Shown: positions 42,723 through 51,838, numbered from the stretch's first letter. The stretch is DNA of 64,000 nucleotides from CAVQXR01 sp963717955 (GCA_963717955.1 CAVQXR010000001.1:2108001-2172000), one strand, 5' to 3'. The notes: generated by a model not told the origin, from the sequence alone. Made by a program: numbers and translations.

Positions 42723-42727
42723 GCTAG
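41774..42727 (+). CDS. IS481-family transposase, intact
   Basis: 317 residues. There is an N-terminal helix-turn-helix (LAQAAEAACVSVRTVSKWLARF), a second helix-turn-helix region, then a DDE integrase core: HIDVKKL (first Asp), VMTDNGSAYVS (second Asp) and GKAERFIRTLL (Glu). The start ATG has AAGGAGG upstream. The final serine codon is only partly inside the element, and the stop codon TAG lies in the duplicated target site beyond the right inverted repeat. Confidence 0.95.
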   Translation: MRLHGNARTCLHSRSLMVRRVLEEGWTLAQAAEAACVSVRTVSKWLARFRAEGGDGLVDRSSAPVVVPHRTPEQRVELIVLLRRLRMTGAEIAETLAMPRSTVSTVLTRIGLGKLSRLEPPEPANRYERKRPGELVHIDVKKLGRIGRPGHRVNGDRRTRSRGIGWEFVHICIDDATRIAYVEVLDDEQATTAVGFLRRAVAHFRAHGIRVERVMTDNGSAYVSVVHALACRALGIKHLRTRPYRPRTNGKAERFIRTLLGGWAYGAIYGTSDERRRALTSWLDFYNRRRPHGSLGHQPPLQRLEALTRNNLAGSYS

Positions 42728-42774
42728 GGTCCTGCTCACAGCGGCTACGGGCAAATCGCCGAGGAGGAGGATTC

Positions 42775-44319
42775 GTGGCCACGGACGCCGACGAGATCGA
42801 GAACGAGGGCGAGCGCACGGACGTCAAGGCGATCGTCGGCCGATGGGAATGGCGTGCGTTCGGCGAGGGCTTCGGCGCGGCCGACGAGCGCTTCGCGGCG
42901 CTCGTACCGGAGGGAGTCCAGGAGAGCGACGAGCTCTATCTGCTCGCGCCCGTCGGTGACGCCACCGTCAAGCTTCGCGCCGACCTGATGGACATCAAGC
43001 GGCGCCTGCAGGTGAACGGCGACGGGCTGGAGCAGTGGGCGCCCGTCATGAAGGCGTCCTTCCCGCTGTCCACGAGCGACGTGCGCAGGGTCCTCGCGAC
43101 CGTCGCGATCCCCATTCCGTCGCTCGCCCGCAGCGCGTACACGCTCGACCAGTTCCTCGACGAGCTCGTCGGTCCCAGTCACGCACTGCGCGCGGTGCGC
43201 GTGCACAAGCGACGCATCCGCTACGCGGTCGGCGGCTGCATGGCGGAGGCGACCGACGTGCGGGGCGACGGGTGGGCGACGCGGACGATCGCGATCGAGG
43301 CCGAGGACCCGGATCGGGTGCTCGCGACCGTGCGCGAGCTCGGGCTCGCCTCGCCGCCCAACGTCTGCTACCCGCGCGGCCTGAAGGCGCTCGTCGGCTT
43401 CGAGGTGCAGCCGTGCGGCGTCATCGACGTCGGCACGAACTCGGTCAAGTTCCACGTCGGCGAGCCGGACGCCGAGGGTGCGTGGCGCACTCTCGTCGAC
43501 CGCGCCGAGGTCACGCGCCTGGGCGAGGGCCTGCAGGAGACGGGCGAGCTCGGAACGGAGCCGATGGAGCGGACGGTGGCCGCGATTGCCGGCATGGTCG
43601 AGGAGGCTCGGCAGACCGGCGCCGCCGCCGTCGCGGCGGTCGGCACCGCCGGCCTGCGGATCGCACGCAACAGCACGCCGTTCATCGCCGCCGTGCAGGA
43701 CCGTTGCGGCGTCGTCGTCGAGATCATCCCGGGCGAGGAGGAGGGTCGACTCGCCTACCTCGCAGCGCGGGCCGGGCTCGGTCTCGCGCGGGGCTCGCTG
43801 GTCGTTTTCGACACCGGCGGCGGCAGCTCGCAGTTCACCTTCGGCCGCGACGGACGGGTCGACGAGCGGTTCAGCCTCGAGGTCGGCGCGGCGCGCTACA
43901 CGGAGACGCACGGGCTCGCCGGCGCGGTCTCCCCCGAGGCCCTCCGCGACGCGCTCCATGCGATCGCGGCGGATCTCGCGCGTCTCGACGGCCGCCCGAC
44001 GCCGGACACGCTCGTCGGTATGGGAGGGGCCGTCACCAACCTCACCGCGGTCAAGCACGGCCTGGCAGTCTACGACCCCGAGGTCGTCCAGGGCACGGTC
44101 CTCGACGGCGCCGAGATCGACCGCCAGCTCGAGCTCTACCGCTCCCGCAGCGCCGAGGAACGGCGCACGATCGTCGGCCTGCAACCCAAGCGCGCCGAGG
44201 TCATCCTCGCCGGCGCCTGCATCGTGCGAACGGTGCTGGCGAAGCTCGGCAAGGACTCTCTCACCGTCAGCGATCGCGGCCTGCGGCACGGCCTGCTCGT
44301 CGAGCGGTTCGGCCCGTAA
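42775..44319 (+). CDS. Ppx/GppA phosphatase with an N-terminal CYTH-like domain
   Basis: 514 residues. Residues 213-514 are an ASKHA-fold exopolyphosphatase/guanosine pentaphosphatase: VIDVGTNSVKF (216-226), GTAGLRIARN, the catalytic-glutamate loop IIPGEEEGRLAY (317-328), FDTGGGSSQF (345-354), GMGGAVTNLT and VSDRGLRHGLL. Residues ~17-209 are an extra domain with alternating strands rich in Lys, Arg and Glu (VKLRADLMDIKRRLQ, VHKRRIRYAVGG, TIAIEAED, YPRGLKALVGFE). This looks like a CYTH/triphosphate-tunnel domain, though the usual ExExK motif is not clear. Such domains bind polyphosphate or triphosphates, which suits the C-terminal enzyme. The start is GTG 42,775 with GAGGAGGAGG upstream. Confidence 0.85.
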   Translation: MATDADEIENEGERTDVKAIVGRWEWRAFGEGFGAADERFAALVPEGVQESDELYLLAPVGDATVKLRADLMDIKRRLQVNGDGLEQWAPVMKASFPLSTSDVRRVLATVAIPIPSLARSAYTLDQFLDELVGPSHALRAVRVHKRRIRYAVGGCMAEATDVRGDGWATRTIAIEAEDPDRVLATVRELGLASPPNVCYPRGLKALVGFEVQPCGVIDVGTNSVKFHVGEPDAEGAWRTLVDRAEVTRLGEGLQETGELGTEPMERTVAAIAGMVEEARQTGAAAVAAVGTAGLRIARNSTPFIAAVQDRCGVVVEIIPGEEEGRLAYLAARAGLGLARGSLVVFDTGGGSSQFTFGRDGRVDERFSLEVGAARYTETHGLAGAVSPEALRDALHAIAADLARLDGRPTPDTLVGMGGAVTNLTAVKHGLAVYDPEVVQGTVLDGAEIDRQLELYRSRSAEERRTIVGLQPKRAEVILAGACIVRTVLAKLGKDSLTVSDRGLRHGLLVERFGP

Positions 44320-44457
44320 TGCAGGCGGTGCAGGCTGCCGGTCCGCGGCCGGGCCGGCTCACCCTGATCCGGTGGCCGTCCGCCCCGATCACCGGGAAAC
44401 GGAACGACCTGGGAAGATGCGAGCCACCGTGGCATGACCGTCAAGGGGGATGCGGAA

Positions 44458-47247
44458 ATGGATGAGGATCGGGGTAGGCCGTTCGAGGGTGCCGATGCCG
44501 CGGCGCTGCCGCCCTACGCCTGCGAGGCCGCGAGCGTCGCGACGGACATGGGGTGCGACACGACGAACGGGCTGACCGGCCCCGAGGCGGCCGCCCGGCT
44601 GGCGCGCTACGGCCCGAATCAGATCACGCGCGAGCAGCCGCCGTCGGTGTGGGCCGTGGCCTGGCAGCAGCTGCGCGACCCGATGAACATCATGCTCGTC
44701 GCCGTCACCGTGGTGAGCTTCGTCATCGGCGAGGTCTCCACCGCCGTCATCGTCGCGCTGCTCATCCTCCTCAACGTCGTCCTCGGCTCCAGGCAGGAGC
44801 TGAACGCCAGAGCGAGCATCGACGCCCTGTCGAACCTGCAGGTACCGCAGGCGAAGGTGCGGCGCGACGGCGCGGTCGCCCTCATCGCGGCGGTCGACGT
44901 CGTCCCCGGGGACGTCGTCCAGGTCGAGGCCGGCGACATCGTACCGGCCGACGGGCGGATCCTCACCGCTGCGACGGTCGAGACCCAGGAGGCCGCCCTG
45001 ACCGGCGAGAGCGCCCCGATCCCGAAGGACGCCGCAGCGCTCGCCGACGCGGACGTCCCGCTCGGCGACCGGTCGAACATGCTGTTCCAGAACACCGCCG
45101 TCACGAGGGGCACCGGCGCGATGGTCGTGACGGCGACGGGGATGGAGACGCAGATGGGCCAGATCGCGACGATGCTGACCTCGGTCACCCGTACCCGCTC
45201 GCCGCTGCAGAAGGAGCTCGGCTCCCTCACGGCGGTGCTCGGGATCATCGCATGGGGTGCCGTCGCATTCATCGTCGCCGTCGGGCTGGCCCGCGGCCTG
45301 GAGTTCAGCGACGTCATGCTGCTGGGCACGGCCATGGCCATCTCGGCGATCCCGACGGGCATGCCGGCGTTCGTCTCGGGCCTCCTGTCCCTCGGCGCCA
45401 AGCAGCTCGCGGAGGCGAAGGCCGTGGTCAAGAACCTGACGGACGTCGAGACGCTCGGGGCGACGAGCGCGATCAACACCGACAAGACCGGGACGTTGAC
45501 GATGAACGAGATGATGGTCTCGGTCGTCTACGCGGCCGGGTCCTGGTTCACGGTCGAGGGCGAGGGCTACCGGAAGAGCGGCGCGATCAGATCGGCGGCC
45601 GGCGCGCCCGTGCCCGATTTCACGAGGCTGGCCTACGGGCTCGTCCTCGACAGCGACGCGACGGTCTCCGATGACGGCGCCGTCATCGGAGACCCGACCG
45701 AGGCGGCGCTCGTCGTGCTCGCGGCCAAGCTCGGCGTCGACACGGCGGAGACCCGGCGGGCCTACCCGCGGCTCGCCGAGGTGCCGTTCGACTCCGACTA
45801 CAAGTTCATGGCCACCTTCCACCGCGTGCCCGTCGACGGGGCCGAGCGCGTCGTCCAGCTCGTCAAGGGCGGCCCCGACGTCGTGCTGGCGCGCTGCGCC
45901 TTCTCCGGCGGCCCGCTGAGCGGATCGCAGGTCCCGATCGGCGAGGCCCGCGCCGGCGTCGACGCCGCGAACGAGCGCATGGGCGAGCAGGGCCTCCGGG
46001 TCCTCGCCTTCGCGGCCCGTTTCGTGCAGGAGGACGAGCTCCAGGCGATGACGGACGACCCGATGTCGCTGGTGCGCGACCTCGCGTTCGTCGGCATGGT
46101 CGGGATCATCGACCCGCTGCGCGCCGAGGCGAAGAGCGCCGTCGAGACGGCCCTCGGGGCGGGAATCGACGTCCGCATGATCACCGGCGACCACGCCGTC
46201 ACCGCCCGGGCCATCGGCGAGTCGCTCGGGCTCGGGCCAGGGGCGATCAGCGGCGCCGAGCTGGAGGCGCTGTCGGACGAGGAGCTCACACGCCGCCTCC
46301 CAGAGCTGCACGTCTTCGGCCGGGTCTCACCCCAGGACAAGCTCCGCCTCGCCAAGCTGATGCAGGAGCAGGGGCTGATCGTGGCGATGACGGGCGACGC
46401 CGTCAACGACGCCGCAGCCCTGAAGCAGGCCGACATCGGCGTGGCCATGGGCAGCGGCAGCGAGGTCACGAAGCAGGCGGGCCGGATGATCCTCACCGAC
46501 GACAACTTCGGCACGCTCGTGCATGCCGTCGAGATCGGGCGCAGGGTCTACGAGAAGGTCGCGTCATACGTCCGCTACCAGATGACCCAGCTTCTCTCCC
46601 TGGTGCTGCTCTTCATCGTCGCGACGGCAGCCGACATCAATCAGGGCGTCGCTCTCACCCCGCTGATGGTGCTGTACCTGCTCGTGTTCGTCACCGCCGC
46701 CGGGGTCGTCGTGATCGCCGTCGATCCGGGAGCGCCGGACGTCATGCACCGGCCGCCCCGGGACCCGAAGGTCCCGCTGGCGAACCGCACCTCGATCGAG
46801 CACTGGGCCCTCTACGCGGTGACGCTGTTCGTGGCCGCGTTGATCCCCCTCGTCGCCGGACCGGACGACCCCGCCACCGACGTGCCCACTGCGTCGCTGA
46901 CAATGACGTTCGTGGTGATGGGCCTCGGCACCGTGTTCAACGCGCTGACGAACCGGCGCGACCCCGCGAGCGGGCTTTCCTCCCCACTCCTCATGGCGCT
47001 CGGTATCGCGCTCGTTCCCGTCGCGATGATCGTGCTCGCCACCGAGCTACCCGGTCTCCAGGAGGGCCTGCTCACGACCTCGCTCACCGGACGGCAGTGG
47101 CTCGCCTGCTTCGGGCTCGCCCTGCTCCTGCCGCTCGTCGTCGAGACGAACAAGTGGATCCGCCGCAGACGGGCCTCCACAGACACGGTGCTCGACGTGG
47201 AGCGGGCGCTCACCCCGGAGCGCGGCCTCACCGGGCCGGCGCAGTGA
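44458..47247 (+). CDS. P2-like P-type ATPase with atypical ion-binding residues
   Basis: 929 residues from the ATG at 44,458 (AAGGGGG eight bases upstream; an in-frame ATG at 44,434 is the alternative). There is an N-terminal cation-ATPase domain, TGES (182-185), the phosphorylated Asp in NTDKTGTLT (D342) and a hinge reading TGDAVNDAA where TGDGVNDAP is normal. About ten transmembrane helices. Helix M4 has IPTGMP instead of IPEGLP, and M5/M6 lack the usual polar residues (M6 reads LYLLVFVTAAGVVVI rather than an NLxTDGxPA pattern). Transport of some cation is likely but the Ca2+-ATPase ligands are gone, so the ion is unknown. Confidence 0.88.
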   Translation: MDEDRGRPFEGADAAALPPYACEAASVATDMGCDTTNGLTGPEAAARLARYGPNQITREQPPSVWAVAWQQLRDPMNIMLVAVTVVSFVIGEVSTAVIVALLILLNVVLGSRQELNARASIDALSNLQVPQAKVRRDGAVALIAAVDVVPGDVVQVEAGDIVPADGRILTAATVETQEAALTGESAPIPKDAAALADADVPLGDRSNMLFQNTAVTRGTGAMVVTATGMETQMGQIATMLTSVTRTRSPLQKELGSLTAVLGIIAWGAVAFIVAVGLARGLEFSDVMLLGTAMAISAIPTGMPAFVSGLLSLGAKQLAEAKAVVKNLTDVETLGATSAINTDKTGTLTMNEMMVSVVYAAGSWFTVEGEGYRKSGAIRSAAGAPVPDFTRLAYGLVLDSDATVSDDGAVIGDPTEAALVVLAAKLGVDTAETRRAYPRLAEVPFDSDYKFMATFHRVPVDGAERVVQLVKGGPDVVLARCAFSGGPLSGSQVPIGEARAGVDAANERMGEQGLRVLAFAARFVQEDELQAMTDDPMSLVRDLAFVGMVGIIDPLRAEAKSAVETALGAGIDVRMITGDHAVTARAIGESLGLGPGAISGAELEALSDEELTRRLPELHVFGRVSPQDKLRLAKLMQEQGLIVAMTGDAVNDAAALKQADIGVAMGSGSEVTKQAGRMILTDDNFGTLVHAVEIGRRVYEKVASYVRYQMTQLLSLVLLFIVATAADINQGVALTPLMVLYLLVFVTAAGVVVIAVDPGAPDVMHRPPRDPKVPLANRTSIEHWALYAVTLFVAALIPLVAGPDDPATDVPTASLTMTFVVMGLGTVFNALTNRRDPASGLSSPLLMALGIALVPVAMIVLATELPGLQEGLLTTSLTGRQWLACFGLALLLPLVVETNKWIRRRRASTDTVLDVERALTPERGLTGPAQ

Positions 47248-47313
47248 CGACCGGGACGCTCGATCGGCAGTTGCGTGACACAATGCCGGGCACCGACAGC
47301 GACAGGAGGGCAC

Positions 47314-48372
47314 GTGGCGATTCCGACGTTTGCCATCTTCGACCACATCGAGGACATTCCGGGGACGCCGACGCGGCGCCTGCTCCAGGACCGGCTCGAT
47401 CTCATCAGGATGGCCGACGAAGGAGGGCTCGCCGCCTACTACCTCGCCGAGCACCACGGCTCCGAGCTCTGCATGGCTCCCAACCAGGAGGTGTTCCTCG
47501 CCGCGGCGTCCCAGGTGACTCAGCGCATCCGTCTCGGCCCGATGGTGAAGCTCCTGCCCCTGCACCACCCGGTCCGGATCATCGAGGACATGTGCGTGGC
47601 CGACCAGCTGACCGGCGGACGGCTCGACTTCGGGGTCGGCCGCGGCGTCGCGCCGATCGAGCACTACTGGTTCGGCAGCACCTGGCCGGAGTCGAAGGAT
47701 CGCTTCACGGACATTCTCGGCATCATCTGCGACGCGTTCGCGACGGGTGAGATCTCGAGCGAGAACAGCAGGTTCTACGACTTCCCCACGATCCCGCTCT
47801 CCACGAAGCCGCTCCAGGACCCGATCCCGTTCTGGTATCCGGGACGCCCGGTGACGGCGGGGCGCCACGGCATGAACCTCATCTGGCCGGGCCCGGTCGA
47901 CCAGGAGACCTATGACGTCTACGTCGAGACCTGGAACAAGCACAGGGGTGACTCGATCAGGGTGGAGGGGCCGAACTCCAGGCCCCGCGTCGGCTGCGTG
48001 ATGGTGCTCGCGATCGCGCCGGACGAGGACGACGCCCTCGAGATCGCGCGGCGCGGCATGGAGGGCCTCCTCCGGCGCGCCCACAACGTGCACCGGTACG
48101 ACCATCTCGTGCTGCCGCAGGAGGAATGCGAAGCTGCTCTCGGGCCGCTGAACCACATCCTCAGCCACTACGAGGACGCGATCCGCGCCGGGGCGGGCAC
48201 GGCCGAACAGATCGCCGAGCGGATCGGCGGCATCCTGGAGTCCGGCCTGACCGATCACATCGTGTTCCAGATCCCCTCGGGCGACATGACGCTCGAGGAG
48301 GCCAGGAGCACCCTCGAGCTGTTCATCACGGAGGTCAAGCCTCAGCTCGAGAAGGCGGCCCAGGCGGCCTGA
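47314..48372 (+). CDS. luciferase-like (LLM class) flavin monooxygenase
   Basis: 352 residues of the bacterial luciferase fold, using reduced FMN or F420. Motifs: YYLAEHHGS near residue 45, IRLGPMVKLLPLHHPVRIIEDM, and the DQLTGGRLDFGVGRGV signature. The substrate is unknown. The GTG start (V-AIPTFAIFDHIED) follows AGGAGGG closely. Another, broken member of the family lies at 59,812. Confidence 0.88.
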   Translation: MAIPTFAIFDHIEDIPGTPTRRLLQDRLDLIRMADEGGLAAYYLAEHHGSELCMAPNQEVFLAAASQVTQRIRLGPMVKLLPLHHPVRIIEDMCVADQLTGGRLDFGVGRGVAPIEHYWFGSTWPESKDRFTDILGIICDAFATGEISSENSRFYDFPTIPLSTKPLQDPIPFWYPGRPVTAGRHGMNLIWPGPVDQETYDVYVETWNKHRGDSIRVEGPNSRPRVGCVMVLAIAPDEDDALEIARRGMEGLLRRAHNVHRYDHLVLPQEECEAALGPLNHILSHYEDAIRAGAGTAEQIAERIGGILESGLTDHIVFQIPSGDMTLEEARSTLELFITEVKPQLEKAAQAA

Positions 48373-48569
48373 GCGGAGCGATGGTGCGCGTGCTCGCCGA
48401 GATCGCCGCACCCGTCGGCGCGCCGTGGTCGACCGGTGGCGGGGTTCCCGGTGCCGTAGGTCCCGAAGCGTCGAGGCTCCCGACCGATGAGATCCGCCCG
48501 ACGGGCGGGTCCAACGAACGACGGCGGCGGAGCCTTCTCCGCCGAACGACGACGTGAGAGGAGGGCGGT

Positions 48570-48938
48570 ATGCCCGGTCAGATCGTGCATTTCGAGATCC
48601 CGGCGGACGACATCGTGAAGGGGCGCGAGTTCTGGAGCTCGCTGTTCGGGTGGCAGTTCGACGCGTTCCCCGGCGAGTTCGAGTACCACATGGCCCGGAC
48701 CGGCGAGGCGACCGGCGCGGCGATCACGAACATGGAGCCCGGCAAGCGAGGGGCGCGTGCGTACTTCGACGTCGAGGACATCGGGGCCGGCGCCGCGCGC
48801 GTCCGGGATCTTGGCGGGGAGTCCGCCGAGCCCATGCCGGTTCCCGGGATGGGCTGGTTCTCGACCTGCACGGATCCGCATGGGAACGAGTTCGGCCTCT
48901 GGCAGACAGACCCGTCGGCCACGGCCCCGACCGGCTGA
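48570..48938 (+). CDS. VOC (glyoxalase/bleomycin resistance) family protein
   Basis: 122 residues with the two-repeat beta-alpha-beta fold: IVHFEIPADDIVKGREFWSSLFGW and the later TDPHGNEFGLWQ. It has the His and Glu positions often used as metal ligands. Typical of small single-domain VOC proteins of unknown function. AGGAGGG precedes the ATG. A second VOC gene occurs at 51,888. Confidence 0.85.
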   Translation: MPGQIVHFEIPADDIVKGREFWSSLFGWQFDAFPGEFEYHMARTGEATGAAITNMEPGKRGARAYFDVEDIGAGAARVRDLGGESAEPMPVPGMGWFSTCTDPHGNEFGLWQTDPSATAPTG

Positions 48939-48957
48939 GCTGCGACCGGCGTTCCCG

Positions 48958-49734
48958 TCAAGGGTCGGACTTCACGAGGACCGCGTAGTAGTCGGGCGGC
49001 TCGCCTGGCAGGAGCCGGGCGAGCCGCCAGCCTGCCTGTCCGGCCAGGCCCTCGAGCTCGGAGGGCGACACGTTCAGGAGCTCGTACCACGGCGTCGCCC
49101 GTTCCTTGTAGCGGAGCCGCATCGTCACCTGTCCGGGGAGGCGTCCGCGCGCGCGGTTCCGCTCCTCGTAGGCGAGCTCCTCGGGGTCGAGGTCCTCGTA
49201 CGGATCGACCGAGTCGAGCACGATCCTCGCGGTCGGCGCACTGATCCGGTGAAGCGTTCGGAGCGTCTCCACGGCCTCCGCCGCCGTTCCGACGAGACCG
49301 AAGTTTCCGCACATCATCAGCACCGTGTCGAATACGCCGAGCCTCGCGTCGACGGCCGAGAGGGGGAGCAGGCGAACGTCACGTACGCCCCGTCTCCGGC
49401 ACACGTCGGCCGCGCCGGGTGAGATGTCGAGCGCCACGACCCGGAGCCCGCGCCGCTGCGCTTCGAGACTGTGCCTCCCGGCCCCACAGCCGACGTCGAG
49501 AACCCGCCCGCGAACGAGCTCGAACACCCGTTGCTCCTCGGCCGGCCACTCCCTGTGCTCGGCGAAGAACACCTCCGCAGGCAGAGCCGGGCCGACATAG
49601 CCGTCGTCGCGCTCGAAGATCAGGTCGTCCGCCCCGCCGGCCAGCCGATCGAGGAGCAGGTTCCCGAAGGCGTCCTCTGCCTCCGAGAGCACTCGGCTCG
49701 ACGGCGGGGCGCTGCCGACCGACGACTCGTCCAT
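48958..49734 (-). CDS. class I SAM-dependent methyltransferase
   Basis: 258 residues from MDESSVGSAPP (ATG 49,732-49,734); an upstream start at 49,770 is possible. The SAM-binding motif I is RVLDVGCGAGRHSLEAQRRG, and the acidic motif II is VVALDISPGA. The C-terminal half has YKERATPWYELLNVSPSELEGL, reminiscent of small-molecule methyltransferases. The substrate is unknown. Confidence 0.85.
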   Translation of the reverse strand: MDESSVGSAPPSSRVLSEAEDAFGNLLLDRLAGGADDLIFERDDGYVGPALPAEVFFAEHREWPAEEQRVFELVRGRVLDVGCGAGRHSLEAQRRGLRVVALDISPGAADVCRRRGVRDVRLLPLSAVDARLGVFDTVLMMCGNFGLVGTAAEAVETLRTLHRISAPTARIVLDSVDPYEDLDPEELAYEERNRARGRLPGQVTMRLRYKERATPWYELLNVSPSELEGLAGQAGWRLARLLPGEPPDYYAVLVKSDP

Positions 49735-50031
49735 GCAGAGGCGAGATCGTATCGCGCCTCCCGAGCGCACCGTCCACGCGTCGAGCCGACTTGGTTGTGT
49801 TCCACCTCAACCAGGACATCAGGCCGCGAAGCGGGACCGGCGAGCTGCCGCCTGAGCCAGGCGTTCCTCCCTCGGCCGGCCTCCCCCGCGCGGACCGGCT
49901 CGCGTCGGAGGAGGCGCCGGGTGAATCCGACGGTCGAGCGCACCGGCGGCGAAGCCACGAGCCCTTCGGCCGGGGATCCACGATCGCGTATCGTCTCGTC
50001 GCCGGCCACCTGAGGAGGGTGAGACCCGGGC
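49735..50031. other. intergenic stretch without a recognised gene
   Basis: 297 bp between the divergently placed methyltransferase and SRPBCC genes. I see no convincing coding frame, RNA gene or hairpin. GAGGAGGGTGAGA near 50,015 is the ribosome-binding region of the following gene. Confidence 0.4.
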
Positions 50032-50508
50032 ATGGTGCGGATCGAGGGCGCCATCGTCATCGACCGGCCTGCGGAGGAGGTCTTCGATTTCGTGGCCGAT
50101 GGGCGCAACGAGCCGCGGTACAACGCACGCATGGTGCGGGCCGAGAAGCTTTCGCCCGGGCCGATCGGCGTCGGCACCCGCATCCGCTCCGAGTTCTCCT
50201 CGCCGCGGCGACCGGTCGCGGTGACGGAGCTCACCGGCTTCGAGCGTCCCGCGCGGCTCACCTCGTCGACGAGCATGTCGATGATGGATGTCCGGGGAAC
50301 CCTGACCTTCGGCTCCGTTCCGGGCGGGACCCTGATGCGGTGGTCATGGGAGGTGGAGCCGCGTGGGGCCTTCAATCTCGTGGCCCCGCTGATCGCGCGG
50401 ATCGGACGGCGCCAGGAGGCGGCGATCTGGGCGAGCCTGAAACGCTTCCTCGAGGAGCAGAGGGACACCGCGGATACGCTCCCGGGCGGGGAGCGGTCGT
50501 ACCCCTAG
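50032..50508 (+). CDS. SRPBCC (polyketide cyclase-like) family protein
   Basis: 158 residues with the START-like fold: IEGAIVIDRPAEEVFDFVADG at the N-terminus, a central sheet and a long C-terminal helix (IGRRQEAAIWASLKRFLEEQ). It probably binds a hydrophobic ligand. The stop codon TAG is the CTAG at the edge of a miniature inverted-repeat element, so the original C-terminus may have been cut short. Confidence 0.82.
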   Translation: MVRIEGAIVIDRPAEEVFDFVADGRNEPRYNARMVRAEKLSPGPIGVGTRIRSEFSSPRRPVAVTELTGFERPARLTSSTSMSMMDVRGTLTFGSVPGGTLMRWSWEVEPRGAFNLVAPLIARIGRRQEAAIWASLKRFLEEQRDTADTLPGGERSYP

Positions 50509-50672
50509 TGCTCCGTCTCAGAAATCGCCTTGCACTCCAGGCGGCTGCAACGCGTCGCCATGCGGCGTCCTCGGTCGCGCCCGTATTCACCAATACGGGC
50601 GCTCCCTGCGTCCTTGCCTGGCTCGCGTTTCGCGCGCTGGAGCGTCAAGGGAATTCCGAGACGGAGCACTAG
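50505..50672. mobile_element. 168-bp miniature inverted-repeat element, copy B
   Basis: Inverted relative to copy A and the same length, with about four or five differences. Ends are CTAGTGCTCCGTCTC and its complement. The central hairpin stem is GCGCCCGTATT in this copy. Its left CTAG supplies the stop codon of the SRPBCC gene. Its right CTAG touches the next IS element. Confidence 0.88.
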
Positions 50673-51838
50673 GCTGGACCGACTCCGAGATGTGCCGACA
50701 CTCACGGTTCATCTCGCCTCCATCTTGCGGGCACCGTAGACGATGTGCGCGGGGATGCGTCCACGGGTGAGGCGGCCGTGGTGGACGCGGTCGAAGTTGT
50801 ACTCGGCGAGGTAGTGCTCGAGCTCGCGCTTGAGGCCCGTGCAGCGGGGGTAGAGGTAGCGCGCGAAGGCCGGCCGCCAGCACTCCTCGAGGATGAGCCG
50901 CTGCAGCGCCTCGACGTTGCCGTTCGTCTGCGGACGACCCGAGCGGATGTAGGTGATGCGCGAGCCGAGCGAGGCGATCGTGCCCTTGAAGCGATCGTTG
51001 CGAAACTCGTTGCCGTTGTCGCAGAGCACGCGCTCGAGGCGCGAGGCCGCCCGCTTCAGGTCTCGCGCCACCCGGCGGGCGAGCTTGGAGGTGGCGATAG
51101 CCGACGGGTTGCCAGTGGGGCACACGACGAGCTGCCGCCCAGGCAAACGAGGAGTAGCAGTCGATCGCGGTCAGCTGCCAGACGGCGCCCGTGGTGCCTC
51201 GTAGCCGCCCGACGTAGAAGCAGTCGAAGCCGACCAGCTCGCCGGGATGGTCGACCTCGATGTGTGGCTCGGGGACGGGCTCGCGCGGTGGTTCGTAGGG
51301 TGCCCGGTAGCCCGCGACGAGGGAGAGCCGCTTCGAGCGGGTGTTGAGGCCGTGTCGGCGCAGGCAGCGCCAGACGCCGTTTGCCGAGACGACGATCCCG
51401 CCCCACTTCTCCCGCCCCAACTCGGAGGCGATCCGTCGTGGACCGTGGCCGGGATGGGCGATCGCGAAGGCCACGATCCGCTCCTCCACCATCGCCGGCA
51501 GCTGGTTGGGCATCTTCGGCCGGCGCCGCTCGCGGGGCCGCAGCACCTCGAGGCCGTGTCGGTCGACCAGGCGCTTCCAGCGGTAGAAGGTCGAGCGATG
51601 CACCCCGAAGGTACGGCAGGCCTCGCTGACCGACGTGCGGGCGGCGTAGTCGAGCAACTGCAACCGGTAGCCGAAGAGGACGTCATCCTCAGACATGCGG
51701 CTCACTCCTTTCCTCCGATTGGTCTCGAAGGCGAGGGTGAGCCGAGAAACGGACGGCACCCGGCTTACAAAACCCGGGTGCCGTCCTCTCAAGCCTCTAC
51801 GAGGGCCCCAAGTGTCGGGACGACTCGGTGACAGTCCA
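50673..51838 (-). mobile_element. second IS481-type element, nested at the end of the miniature element
   Basis: About 1.17 kb. The left end (TGGACCGACTCCGAG) and the reverse-complemented right end (TGGACTGTCACCGAG) agree imperfectly over about 33 bp. CACTAG flanks it on both sides (50,667-50,672 and 51,839-51,844); the first copy is the terminus of the miniature element, so this IS probably inserted there later. The terminal coordinates are uncertain by about two bases. Confidence 0.75.
50709..51696 (-). pseudogene. IS481-type transposase, frameshifted
   Basis: The N-terminal frame (MSEDDVLFGYRLQLLDYAAR, helix-turn-helix with SEACRTFGVHRSTFYRWKRL, then integrase core AIDCYSSFAWA) breaks near 51,141. 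The rest (ELVVCPTGNPSAIATSKLARR, VLCDNGNEFRN, GRPQTNGNVEALQRLI) continues in the next frame to 50,709. Deleting one C restores about 328 residues with the DDE residues intact. AAAGGAG precedes the ATG. It is distant in sequence from the intact transposase at 41,774. Confidence 0.88.

Noticed and set aside
41848..42774. A single 823-codon plus-strand frame joining the transposase region to the Ppx-like gene.
   Set aside because: Its first 300 codons are the out-of-frame shadow of the transposase. The Ppx-like protein has its own GTG start with a ribosome-binding site at 42,775.
31804..51700. A defence island or phage-related system around the mobile elements.
   Set aside because: No nuclease, restriction, toxin-antitoxin, CRISPR or phage structural gene was recognised; the only mobile genes are two transposases.
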